Shown here: positions 1 through 11,885 of the stretch, piece after piece
How the letters are laid out: each line of letters begins with the position of its first letter
Numbering within the stretch: position 1 is the stretch's first letter
DNA from: Galaxea fascicularis
Taxonomy: Eukaryota > Cnidaria > Anthozoa > Scleractinia > Euphylliidae
DNA length: 64,000 nucleotides
NCBI GenBank assembly: GCA_948470475.1
Contig: OX419339.1
Location: 8,222,685 to 8,286,684, forward strand
Direction of reading: 5' to 3'
Position numbers and translations under genes: made by a program
The notes under the pieces: generated by a model
Databases searched by the model: none
What the model saw: the letters and a program-made list of their open reading frames with translations, nothing else
Told to the model about the DNA's origin: nothing

Positions 1-1380
1 ATATTTAAATTTCTCAACCCTTTCAAGGTTATGACCATCGGCTTGAACAGTCAAATCGCTGACTTGACTGCTGAGTCGCTGATGAGTACCCATCAACATC
101 ACTTTAGTTTTGTTGACAATCAAGGACAGGAAATTAGAGCACAGCCAATTAACAGATGACATTACCGTGGTCAAGGGTTAAATTATGCTCGATAGTCGCG
201 ACAGATTTAATGGCAAAGTAGAGAAGCCTATCGTCAGCATAAAGTTCCACATTACAGAGGTTCGCAGCGCTAGGAAGATCATTCATGTACAAAGTAAATA
301 ATAAGGGGCCGAAAACACTACCCTGCGGGACCCCGAATTTGATTGGTTGGTAGTCAGAGCAGATTCCATTGTAATATACATACACATCAGTGATCTATCA
401 GTTAGGTGGGAATTGAACCATTGAACTGCAGATCTATTAAAGCCAAAGCAGATAACTTATCCAACGTTAGACTACAGAAGCTATGATCGAGTGTCAAATG
501 CCTTACTAAGATCCAAGAAGATCAGAAGAAGGCCAGTGAGTAGACCATTTTCGATGTTCTTCAGAATAGTGTTTCTCACATGTACAAGACAGGTTGTGGT
601 AGAATGCAATGGACGAAAACCAGATTGAAGAGAAGATAAAAGCTTACCAACAACAGTGTTGTTGCAAGTAAGTCAAACCATCTGGTGTCCAGCACGTTCC
701 AGGATCTTTGAGAACACTGGTAAAACAGATATCGGTCTGTAATTAAAGGGATCAGTTTTTAGACCAGATTTAAGAACTGCCGGCGTAACCACAGGGAGTG
801 CAACCACTCCGACGCTACCATCCCCGCAGCAATCGATCTATTCACCAGAACAATCAGAGGCTTAGAGAGGACCCCAGCACCCTTAAGAAGACGTAATGGA
901 ATATCTGCAAAACCCGAGATCGGTGATAACTTGAAGACATCCTCAGGAATAACTTGAGGACGCTTTAAGAGTGGAGGAGCAGGGGTGCTGGAAAACGTCT
1001 CTCTAAGTCGCTCAATAACAGTTGTGAAGAAAGTCCCAAGCTTAGCGGCTACCGCCACGGAATCAGTTATCAATGTACCGTAAACTTCAAGAGATTGGAT
1101 GCTTCAATCACTCACATCAGCAGAAATGGCCGATTTTAGGGCTTTTCATAGCAAGAGTGAGACTTGTTTTCTTCAATCAGGTTTGAATCGGATATTTTTT
1201 CTTAGCATTTCTAAACTTTTAACTTTGGAATTCTGCCCTTTGTAACTGATAACAGATCGCTTGAGATTTAAGATCGCCTGATAGGCCAAAATGACCGATA
1301 CATTTCTTACGGACATCAGTCCAGTAGAATTGGTTGTACTGATAGCTGGGAATTAACGAAATTTTTGTTTTTACCTTGGA
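1..1380 (-). mobile_element. Broken non-LTR retrotransposon (Jockey/CR1-like LINE), running off the left edge
   Basis: The minus strand carries scattered reverse-transcriptase pieces. At about 150-385 there is the finger/palm region with a GVPQGS box, the [11 protein letters not shown] stretch and a YADD catalytic box. At about 759-1073 lies the more N-terminal RT region (…LSPISGFADIPLRLLK…), and at about 1,100-1,370 the linker between endonuclease and RT. The reading frame changes and stop codons intervene between these blocks, so the copy is dead. The order on the minus strand is correct for one element, and its 3' part (thumb, 3' UTR, tail) is outside the window. The clade is inferred from motif spelling only. 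Confidence 0.8.
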
Positions 1381-2563
1381 AAATGGCTTTGCCATTTCGG
1401 ATTTGAAGGTGTGAGGCTAATTAATCATCGTTCCCTCGTTCTTCTTCGATTTCTATTCACTGACCAGTGCATAGCGCTCAACGTATATTCCGCATACGGT
1501 CTGTGCCGGATAAACTAAAACTGTACAACCAAAAAGTACGGAAATGAAAAGCTAAATTTCATCATGATATACAAAAGACTAATTAGCAAAATATTCGTTC
1601 ATTTCATCAGAAGCCGGCACCCGGGTACCGGCACCCTATAGTGTCAACAAAGTACCCACCTTTGCTGTTAAGATACTGCAAAGGGTAAACCAAAGTAATC
1701 TTAGGGGTACCCATCTATTTAGAATCCTATACCCTGCTATTTCTTCAATCAATTAATCAAACATTTATTTGTTCATTCCGGCAATCATTCATTCGTACGT
1801 TCGTTCGTTCGTTCGTTTACACAAAAATTTGGTTTTATCAACGGAGTTGATAATGTAAATTGGCCACCGTACAGGGATTCTAAACGCTGGCGCTTAACAC
1901 AAAGTCCTTCTGATATCTGAGTATCTGAGTATCAAACGGCAACAATAGGATGTCTCCCGATAATTTCCTCATCTAGACACAAAAGCGGCGTTTTCCTGAA
2001 CTTCTTTGAACGAGCCCTTGGAACCCGATCGGCCTTCGTCCCGTCGCAGATCTTTTCATTTTGCTAGCTATGCTCATGATGCCGTCCTAGGCCCAGGCTT
2101 TCCTTGATCACCGACGTTGCGAAAAGCCATCGGGTCCTCGTATCTTAAAGTCCGTATTTATGGCGAGCGGCGAGCCGCAAGAGGATTATATTGGCGACTT
2201 GCGCCCGGAATAAATATCACGCGAGTCCCTAGAGAGCGTGATCGAGCGACATCGCGCTCTTCGGAAATCAATGACGTCACAATACCTCTTTATTTGTGTA
2301 TCACCATGACAATAGTGGCCCATTCCTCCCCATTCGCCCTCAGTTCACAAATAAACAGTCATGGCGACAGAGGGATTGATTCATTCAGCGACGAATTGTT
2401 GATCTTTTCTACGGCGAGGGGAGGCCGATTATAAACATTGGGGTGAGTATACAAATGAGTCAAGTCTGCTGGCATTTTTTTTTACTTGACCTATCTGAGA
2501 CCAGCGTTTGCTGCGAAGATGTGGTGAAACGAAACTCTTTGACCAATTTTCACTTCATTCAGA
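1381..2563. other. Intergenic/5' flank of the ZDHHC gene
   Basis: No gene is recognised. A (TTCG)n tract lies at about 1,795-1,817. At 1,832-1,880 there is a repeat segment (GTTGATAATGTAAATTGGCC) that recurs near 18,210 and, inverted, on both sides of the nested element at 29.15-29.48 kb. An open frame at 2,117-2,434 has no recognisable homology and is probably 5' UTR or promoter sequence. Confidence 0.5.
2272..2279. promoter_or_regulatory. Palindromic CRE (TGACGTCA) upstream of the ZDHHC start codon
   Basis: A perfect 8-bp TGACGTCA lies about 290 bp before the ATG at 2,564. This is the consensus for CREB/ATF factors. The position suits a proximal promoter, but the transcription start is unknown and a single 8-mer may be chance. 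Confidence 0.3.
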
Positions 2564-5500
2564 ATGACTCCTGTGCATGGAGCAGATGGTACCGCTACCT
2601 CTTCGAGGGCTTCTTCGGCGGTCGCTGTGAGCCAAAGGGAACGAATAAATGGGTGGTCGTGTCCGTGGCATCCTTTGCAGTTCGTGGCGTGGTTTTTTCT
2701 TATCTTTTTCTCGGTTTTCTACTTTGGTGTAATTGTGTTCTACCTTCCGAAAGAGTGGAGAGCAGCAGGGTTCATTGTATCCTTCGATTTGTACATGTAC
2801 ATTGAGATTTTCAGCGTCAATTTTCTTATTTTCTGATTTTCTAGAAGTGTGTATGACTTCATTGTTGGAAACGAGTATTTGAAATTTTGGTTTTGTTGGC
2901 GCGATCGATATATTAAGCTTAATCTATTGTTGAGTAGGATAAAAGTCTTGCGATTATTTAGTAAACTTGAACTAAACTTATTAAAAGCCTTTTTTTTTTT
3001 TTGCTTATTGAGCAAAACGTCGTGAGCTTGTACACATAGGTGTAAATTGTTCCATATTTCGAAGATATCTTGCGTTTTCAAGAAGCAGATATTGTGTTAA
3101 CTACTACTATCAGTCAATATAAGCTTGATGTTAATGTTCAGCTTAGATGATAGCCTTTAACTTAAATGAGGACACCAACTTCATCAAGGTTACGTTAAAC
3201 CGGCCTCAAACTGACTAAACATAATAGTTTAAAAGATGTTAAAAATAACAAAGTCCAAACTCAATACCACAGTGGCCTAAGTTACAAAGCTCTTGTACGT
3301 ATTTCGTAATTTTTGGTTGATCTCCTGTATGTTTAAGTGTTGCTGTTAGACACTGTATAGTTTATATTCCTGGGTTTTATTTGGTTTTCTTTGGTAGCTT
3401 CTTTTGTTCTTTCATATTTTATCCAGATTTTTTTAGACTACCACAGAATAATGTTATAATGTCTTTAATTATAATTAAATCCTTCAAATTTGAAGTGAAA
3501 GTGGTAGACCACAGACACCAACAAATAGTCCACTATCTCCCCATCCCCTCCCTGTGGAATGTCTATACATGTAGATCTAGAACCCCCATTGCTTTCAAAA
3601 TTCTGTCTATTGAGCCCCCTAATATCCCCAAAATTTCCAAACTATTAAAGCTGGCAATAAATGGATGCTTGCTTCGAATTCAATGTGCAGATTATTGAAA
3701 CATCAACTAGATCTGATTTTCTATTTGTATACTGTATTTACTCGTGTATAAGTCGACCTTTTACGACCAAAAAATCAGCCCAAAAAATCACCCTCAACTT
3801 ATACACGAGTCATACACAAAGACCTGACCAAGCAGTCCGAGAAATTAGCATAACAACTGCCTGAAGTGCATTAGGAAAACCAGTTCTAATTGTGGTAGAT
3901 TTTCGTCAGTTTTCAGCGCATTCTTCGTCCACAGAAAAGTGTGAAATAATAAATGTTTAATGGTTTAAACGCAAACCTACTGGACATGATTTATATTATG
4001 TCTTTTGATCGGTGGAGCAGACATTTCTCCTAGAGCTTCGCTGCTGTTTACGGCGCTGAACTTTCGTTTTCACCAAACGATTACTGTAGCTTAGTGACCT
4101 GGCATGCGCAAACTTCAGAAAGCACGTGGAGTTATCTTAATTTCCAAGATGGCGGTGTTTCGATCGAGCGATCTTTCAAAGCTCTTTGGCATTCTTTTGG
4201 CCTTCTTACCTAAATCTCCTTTTAAACTCAACATCGAGATCAAGGTTAGCTAAATGCAATGTGATTTACTCCCAAATATCATAAAATACTTCTCTAGTAA
4301 ATCGAAGAGCTCGCATGTGCTTAAATCATGATCTTGATAAACTTCACAGTGTATGATTAAACCTCTGCCTTTCTTAATTCACCTTGTTTTCAATAAATTC
4401 TCAGGAAGAAAAGATTGACATTTTGGGAAATCTCTATTGGTGTGAATTTCATTTCTTTAACCCGACATGATGAGAAATCCGATTTTTGACCTTAAAAATG
4501 GTGGGTCGACTTATACACGAGTAAATACGGTAGGTGTTTACATAGCTGTCACATTATTATTGCAGGATTGTACTTGCATGGTTAATAGCTTCATCGTGTA
4601 CAAAGGACTGAGTTTGCTTAAAAGGTGTGTTATTTCCTTGACCTGTAGATTTAGATTCCAGGTGGTTTCTGTGGAATTCATCTAGTGTATCACCTTCTAG
4701 CACTTACAATCGACCCTGCTGATCCCAACATCAGAGGTGGAACAAAGAAAAGCAAAGCACTGTTTGACAGAAGCAAGCATCGTCATGTCATTGAGAACAG
4801 TCACTGTTACATTTGTCAAGCTGACGTGTAGGTTTCTTTTTTCATGTTGTTTAGTTCAGAGAGGTGGCAGGAATATTACTGTGCAAATCCATAAACCATG
4901 AACACTGATTTGATTTTGACTTTTCCTATTGTGCAGCAGCCAAGCAGAAAAGTGACATGAAACCACAAACAAATTGCTGTTACTGTTTGCAGTTTAGTTT
5001 TCTTGTGTGTGATTGACATTTTACTTGAAACACAATTACATTTCATAAAATAATATTTTCTAGAATTTACAATTTTTGGATTTTCACAATGACTACACTC
5101 ATTATACTTGTAGTGACAATCATCTAACGTCACTTAAGTTCAAACTCTGGTCAGACCAACAGTCAGGGTCTTTATAACATGACTGAGGAGAAAGACTTAA
5201 AGCTACCTTTGTAATGAAATATCCACACACTGTTTGAAAAAAGTAGGAGACATACATGTGATGTCGGTCTATCAGGTGTGCTGCAACACATTCCTGCAGC
5301 GGTTGGATAGCTCAGTGAGATTAATTGTGGACTAATAGCAGCTACTGTGGCACCTTTACATGCTAACATCTGATTTTATGAAGTCCTTCATTCCAAGTAT
5401 TCTTAGAATCATATTTATTCACTGTAATAGTCACAACATGTACCCTGGAATGCTCTCAGCTTTATGTAGTTTTTAATGAAGTTTAAAAGTTTCTGAGTAC

Positions 5501-8500
5501 ATGTACATGGAAATGCTTCAGTCATGGAGAACAGGATTAGAGTTATGTATGATCCATTTTGAACTTGTACTTAATTCTAACGTTGTTGCCATTGTTGTTG
5601 AACAGAGGTTCTAAAAGTAAACACTGCTCTGTGTGTAACAAGTGTGTTTCTGATTTTGACCATCATTGCAAATGGCTTAATAACTGTGTTGGAGGTCAGA
5701 ATTACAGGTAAGCAATGTTCTTTTTTTAGTGTTCTTATTATGCTATTAGTAATAGTAATTGGACTGAGTGGAGTTCAATTCAGGGAGTAATCAGGACAGA
5801 GTAATTTCAAAATCAGACAAATGCTGTGTACTCGTTCAATTTGAAATTATGAGCACGATTACTTTCTGAATTTCACAACATGAGGTCCAGTTTAATACTT
5901 ATTAATCATATCAATAATAAATTTCAAGATTAAGAAGTTTTTGAAAGTCAGTGGTACATGTATGTTCCAACAGTCTTATGAACAGTAGGGATTTTATGAA
6001 GGAAGCCATTAAAGTGCACACAACTGATGCATGATAAGCATCAGGTGTCCAACTACAGGTATCCAATAAAATGTTGTAATTAGACCCCTCATGATTTGTA
6101 CCAATTACATGACAAATACACTGTAGGCCAGCGCAGAACAAATCAGAATCGAGAATTTTGTCATAGATACAATTATTATTTTAAGCCCTTGAAAAAGGCA
6201 GGGGGATTGTAAACTTTCTTTCATAGGATAATGTTACACTGTCACAGGAGTAAATACTTGGGTTACAGTGTAGTTGATGGTTTCTCCAAAAGAGGGATAC
6301 AGTTTACACTGTATTTAACAATAATCATCCTAGGTGCAAAATCACACAATATCACCTGACATACAGCCATTACTTTAGTGGAGTTGGCTAAAATCAGGAT
6401 AAAGTTCTGCAAGATTGTTTTACAGTTCTTGGTGTCTTATTCAACACAAGGTGATACAGTGTAACAAGGCACATTTTACCAAACTTATTACCGAAAAGCT
6501 GGAAAAGGTCCCATTTGTCTCCAGCAAACAAATTAATTTTTTGTATAATTATCACAGGATGTCTGTCATTTGCATAGTTCAAAAAAATGTTGAGTGCACC
6601 TGTATGACCATCTTTAGACAGGGTTAGAAAGTGTTCAATAATACTCAGATTTGTGACCTGACCCACACAAAAGTGCAAGTCATATTACACCAACGGATAT
6701 CTCTTGCCGTTTGTCATCCATTCACTGAATCAGTAGGAAGGTGCTTGAATGTCTCAGTTCAGAAAAGTACATGTATTCACCAGTCTGTTGGAATGGCTGA
6801 GCTGACCCTAGCACAGTATGGAACAAATGCAGAGAGATTTGTTTAGATTTTTAAAAGCCAAATTATTTGTTTTTGAAATGTGACCCTTTTAAGGCCTGTT
6901 TAAACGGATTCAACATTTGACCAACATTCGTTCAACAAAAGTTGAACAGATGTTGGTCAAATGTTGGATGCAAAAACAAAGTAGTGCAGAGGCCCGTTCA
7001 AACGGTTTCAACATTGCGCCAACTTCTTCATTGTTTACGCAAACGATAGACGCCATATTGTCTTTTGCGGCCTGATGTGAACATGCGTGTTCTACAATTG
7101 TTAAACGGAAGTGTTCAAACGGCTTCAATACCAGTCAACATTTTCGAGAACAGAGGAAAAGTTGAATCAATGTTGAATGGAAGTTTAAACCGATCTACAG
7201 TGTAAACTTAATTCAACATGCTTTCAACACGCTCTCAACATTTTTTACACTTTCAACAATGTTGGACCACCTGTTCAAACGCACCCAACATTTGGTTCAA
7301 CACTTAAAACTTGTACGAGCTTAATATGTTGCTAATTGCTCTTTAAAAGGAAAACAAACCTGTTTGAAACGCATTTTCAGTGCCTACTTAATGATAACTT
7401 TGTGGCAAGTATGTTGGGACCTCAGAGCCCTGCATGCATCAGCAGACTCGTCTCGTGGAAAAATGCTACTAATCTTTTTGTTCTTCTTTGTGCAGATTGT
7501 TCATTGGCTGTATTTCCAGTGCCTTTGTGTTAGCTGTATTGGTTTTTGCTGTTACTTTGTATGTCTTTGTCATGTTCTTCACAAGCAAAGAAAGCTTAAC
7601 ATCCTTATCAGGTATTTGGCTATCTTATATTCTACACACTTTGATTACTAAAATATCAGTTGTGTTTTATAAGAGGGGTTGCAGAGGAGTGTATTTATTA
7701 GTTTTTCAACATGTAATTGCCATCAAGCCAAGGCTGCAAATTTGGTGATATTATACAAATGTATATTCACTATTTTGGATGACTGGATAGTGACAAACAA
7801 TGTGTGGTTCAAGATAATATTTAATGTAATAATAATAATAATGTTAAAAATAATGAGGATTTATATAGCGCTTTATCCCAAGGCTCAAAGCGCTTTACAT
7901 CACTTTAGGGGGGACTGTACCAGACTGCTTTGTTTAGGCACAAATTGCAACCACACAGTTTACAATCTTATGGGAATGAATATAAGGATCAACACAGGTG
8001 CCCCCAGAACAGAATACGTTAAAATTAATCTTTTACTTTGCCCCCCTCCATTGAACTTCCCTGGGGGGAGGTTAATAGCTATTTTCTGGAACTCCACAAT
8101 TGCACATGTTCATGCAGTTGCAACAAGGTTGAACATTCTTATATTTTACAGTACTTTGCTTTGTTCCATGTATTTTATTTGCAGAAATAGATGTAGGCTA
8201 TAGAAATGTTTTTAAAACATTGTCCAAGAAAAGAAGAGCAATTGTTAATTTTGTCAATAATCTATTTTGTGCCTCATCTAATGCAGGAGGAGAATTTGCT
8301 TTGTTTGCTCCAGTCCCAGCAGACGAGATTTTCATATCATTTGTTGGAGTCATGGCAGGTCTTCTGCTTCTTACTATATGCCTCTTGGGACATCTTCTTG
8401 GATTTCATATATATCTAAGTAAGTTGCATACACCTGTTTACCAAAAAAACACATCTTACTTGTAAGAGCAAGATTTAAGTAATCAATAATTATTTTACGC

Positions 8501-11259
8501 CATGACTCACCAAGCCACAAGTTTCTTCTGATACTAAGATCAGTTAAATTAATAGTCAAATCGAACATCAAGGAATGTCCAGTAGAAAACCAGTTATTGA
8601 AGGCCAAACTTACTTTACATAGCACACATGTGGTACCAGTGTGTATTAAGAAGTTTAGAGCATTATTATTTGTTAAATGAAAAAAATAATGTAAAACTGC
8701 TTGTAATAATTAATTATTTCAGGTGACGTCTTAAAATGTATTTCTCTCAAGAGCCCTTTTGATTCAACTTATAATTTTATTTAGTATTCAGTAGAATTTA
8801 TTCATTATTTTTAGGCTGATCTTGCTTTTGATAATCTCCAAAAACCTCTGGGTTTCTTTTTCAACATGTGCAATTAAGGGACAGTAGGTACCCATGTATT
8901 ACCCATTGTTATTCTAACAAGTCCAAAATTTGGAGGCTCACCATCTTAAAAACCAGTGTTGTATCACATACACACTCACAGTGTAAAGCACATTACTAAT
9001 ATTACTTACATTACTTTTTTTTTGTTTTCTTTTCCACAGTTTATCATAAAATATCTACATATGAATTTATAGTCAGTTCTAGAGATCATAGGCCTGAATC
9101 GTCTGATGTTGAAGCAGGCAGCAAATCACCAGCAAGTAGAAAACTATTCAAGGTACATCCACCATGATGTATGTCCAATCGTGTAGTGGTGTACATGTAA
9201 TATGTTATGGGAATGTATGAAAATGTACTGATAAATGTGAGGGTTCTCAATAGATTTTTGAGTAGGAGGTGATCACTAATAAAGTAGGAGGCTCTTCAGC
9301 AAAGCCAGAAGAAACAAAACAAAGAAAAGAAAAGCAACTTAAACACAAAGTAAGCAGCGATCAATCGCCGGGTGCTGCCTTTTATTGAGAACCCTGAATG
9401 TATCAAACAAAGGGAAATAAAATTTAAACCAAGGATAAAAATGAACCACAACATGTATACTGTAGGAAAAAAAGTGATGCAAGCGGGGTTATGATCATTC
9501 TTGCAGCTAAAACTTCCTTTCCAAAAGAGTCATTGAAATTGATAAAAGCAAATGCCAAAGTAATACCTTTTTTTTTTCATGGATAACTGTACAAAATATA
9601 TGTCCATTAAGGTTCAATCATAAACTAACCAAAGGTAATACTCCTTTGTTGCAGAATAAAGTTAAGCCTGCAGAAGGAGAAAGTACAGAACCTGAAAGGT
9701 TAGCTGGTAATTACTGTATATAAAAGCATCTTTAAGCTAACGCTTCCTCTAGTTAACGATAAAGCCATCCCCTTCTGACATGGCTTCCCACCTCTACATT
9801 AGGCCCTTAAATTGGTGGCTCATTAATTTTAACCATCCAAGGGCAGAAGTTAGGCTGCATTAGAAGTATTTTTTATCTTTTTTTTTTTTTTTTTTTTGGG
9901 GGGGGGGGAGGGGTTCAACTTAACTCAAAACTGGTTTAATATCTCTTCATCAATACAAAACCTCGTTTATTACGAGTAGCCCAGTGGCTAGTAGTTTTCA
10001 GATTTGTTGCCCAAACGAAATTTCTACTAGTCCTGGACTAGTAGCCTACCCCTAAGATTGAGCGCTGGTTTACACCCTGACTACAGAACTCTAAATCAAA
10101 TCAAATCAAATGTTGGTCTTTGAGGAGGGGAAAACTGGAGTTCCCGGAGAAAAACCTCTCGGAGCAGAGTAGAGAACCAATAAACTCAGCCCACATATGA
10201 CGTCGAGCCCGGGAATCGAACCCGAGACACATTGGCGGAAGGAAGGCGAGCGCCAACCCTGAAATCCCAACCTTATTTTTTCTCCATCATTGTTTTCAGG
10301 ATAGAAATAACTGATAATGAGAGATCAGAGGTATCCGAGGACAGCCTCCCTAATGAGACAACAGTGAAGTTTATCAATGAAGTAAGCTCGAAAGTAAGTG
10401 CATTAAATCGGGTAAGGTGCATTATTCACTCGAAGGATTATTCCCCCAATGTATAGTAACCCTTAGGGTAAGGTGCCATGGCCGTGAAGGAATGTTGGGG
10501 AAAAGAGGCCTGGGGACAAGGGGAGGGATGAGATGAACATTATTAATGATGAAGTCCCTAAAAATCAAATCTCTATTTTTTACCTAATGTAGAGATATTT
10601 ACGGAAGAGCTGAACTGTGCTCTGCTGTTGAATGCACAATTATCTTAGTATAATCGCAACCTAATGTCCTTATATTTTTACTTCAGGCTGCAGCTAAACA
10701 GAACAGATCCAATAAGGAACACGAATCTTTACAGCTTCATAATTCTCCAGCAAAAACAACACCAGATGTCACACAATATTCACCACAAGGAATAACAGAA
10801 TGCGCTACATCTTCTGAAGAAAGCCTTAAAGAAATCACACCCCCACCCACCACCCCTAGGGTTACCGTTCAACAGACAGATGGCGTCAACACGGCGTCGG
10901 CGCCCCAAGATTCAAGTGATCAACACGGTGTTGACACGTTATCTGCCTTTTCACGGAATACCAAAGTTACCATGGTGACGTTTGAGGACGAGTTAGAGGA
11001 AATTGATCCCAGTCCTCGGGGAAAGAAAAAGAAAAAGGCTCGCACGAGTGGCGCTACCAACACAGAGACATTAAATGATGAACAATATGAACTTGCTTCT
11101 ATTAGTACTAAAGCAACGGCTCGTCCAGAGGTAGACAAAGTGGACACTTCTACTCCCAGGAAGAAAAAGAAAAAGTCTAAAGCCACTGCTCATGATAGCT
11201 TGCCTCCCGTTATTGTTCGGAGACCACTTCCACAGTTAAAATTGAATGAAGACGAATAG
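2564..11259 (+). CDS. ZDHHC1: Palmitoyltransferase, ZDHHC1/ZDHHC11 type
   Basis: This is a multi-pass S-acyltransferase that would attach palmitate to cysteines of target proteins at ER/Golgi/endosome membranes. Exons as read: 2564-2776, 4655-4827, 5606-5707, 7496-7611, 8185-8418, 9040-9152, 9655-9698, 10300-10393, 10687-11259. All phases match and give 553 aa. TM1 is at residues ~38-61 after the family signature [13 protein letters not shown]2 ~68-88, then DPADPN (91-96). The Cys-rich domain spans ~119-165 with C122/C125, C136/C139/C142 and the catalytic DHHC at 147-150 ([12 protein letters not shown]). TM3 is ~165-195 and TM4 ~251-273, followed by STYE (285-288), a TTxE-like motif. Order and spelling match vertebrate ZDHHC1/11 far better than other DHHC enzymes. 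The loop between TM3 and TM4 is about 25 residues longer than in human ZDHHC1, so a short missed intron near 8,240-8,285 is possible. The exon 8 donor could also be 10,382. The tail ends with two polybasic stretches. Whether it is ZDHHC1 or ZDHHC11 is not resolved. Confidence 0.93.
3730..4532. mobile_element. Non-autonomous DNA transposon, copy 1 (TA-flanked, ~0.8 kb)
   Basis: The ends are inverted repeats (CTGTATTTACTCGTGTATAA at the left; its reverse complement, with one mismatch, ends at 4,530), each flanked by TA. A second inverted copy of the end sequence lies just inside the left end (around 3,795-3,811), so the left terminus can itself form a hairpin. No transposase frame is visible. 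It sits in intron 1 of the ZDHHC gene. A close second copy lies at 52,943-53,781. The TA flank suggests a Tc1/mariner/pogo-type mobiliser (inference). Confidence 0.8.
4948..5045. repeat. Degraded relic of the 35.36-kb foldback family
   Basis: The stretch with ACATGAAACCACAAACAAAT, a CTGTTTGC core and TTTTACTTGAAACACAAT matches the interior of the intact element at 35,357-35,557 with scattered substitutions. The inverted ends are largely lost. It lies in intron 2 of the ZDHHC gene. Confidence 0.6.
6893..7302. repeat. TTCAACA-rich interspersed element
   Basis: About 400 bp hold repeated GTTCAAACGG and TTCAACAT words in both orientations. They begin with GGCCTGTTTAAACGGATTCA and end near ACCTGTTCAAACGCACCCAA. 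The inverted edges suggest a foldback or satellite-derived element. It lies in intron 3 of the ZDHHC gene. Confidence 0.55.
7826..8060. repeat. (AAT)n tract plus TATAGCGCTTTATCCC repeat
   Basis: A short AAT microsatellite is followed by ATATAGCGCTTTATCCCAAG and CAAAGCGCTTTACATCA, with an internal GCGCTTTA inverted word. It looks like an old interspersed repeat. Only one copy was seen here, so the call is tentative. It is in intron 4 of the ZDHHC gene. Confidence 0.35.
9241..9394. repeat. Short foldback element, GGGTTCTCA family (copy 1)
   Basis: Ends GGGTTCTCAATA and TATTGAGAACCC are inverted repeats enclosing about 130 bp. The ends resemble those of the element at 55,736-55,891. It is in intron 6 of the ZDHHC gene. 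Confidence 0.6.
9876..9909. repeat. Poly-T/poly-G tract
   Basis: A run of about 21 T is followed directly by about 11 G in intron 7 of the ZDHHC gene. It is a low-complexity tract and its length is likely unstable in assembly. Confidence 0.8.
10088..10258 (-). mobile_element. tRNA-derived SINE, head-truncated
   Basis: Read on the minus strand, a pol III B box (GGGTTCGATTCCCGG, at 10,209-10,223) lies near the head. It is followed by a tRNA-unrelated body and a (ATTTG)n-like 3' tail at about 10,088-10,108. The A box is not intact, so the head is truncated or eroded at about 10,258. It lies directly before exon 8 of the ZDHHC gene, ending about 40 bp from that splice acceptor. Confidence 0.65.
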
Positions 11260-11809
11260 GCTGATTCTCGTTTAAAGTATTTCTTTATTTTCCAACAACT
11301 GATTGAGAAACTTTTTTGAGACAGAATTGGAGAAGAAAATCTTTTGTTAGTTGAGGGAAAATCCTTTAAACAATTCAAACCATTACTGCCAACCACCTGG
11401 TGTAAGTGGTAATTTTATCACGAATTAAACAAGTATTACGATCCAATAGGAATTCTGTGGACTGAAAAGGAACCTCAATATGGTTTAAAACAAAATGATT
11501 ATTTCAATGAGCCGGGCTGATATAATGATTTATAAAGCCGCTTTGTTCGATCAGACAGAGTCAGTTATTTAAAGGACCCTTAAAGGGACGCTATTTTATA
11601 TTTTACATTATATTTATTAGGTAAATAACTCTTCAAGGTTAGCTCTTTTGAAAAGCTGAAGTGTAAATAATATAGCCGTGTTTATTATCCAAATATTTCA
11701 TTTTTTGAGGTTTGGAACTGCATCACACGCATTACATGTAGGTTCTGAGAGGTCATTACATTAAACTTTATTGCCGGCGGAAAACAGCAAAGTTAGCAAG
11801 AATAAACGA

Positions 11810-11885
<76 letters not shown>
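11810..11885. repeat. (ATT)n microsatellite
   Basis: An uninterrupted ATT repeat of about 75 bp. Confidence 0.95.
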
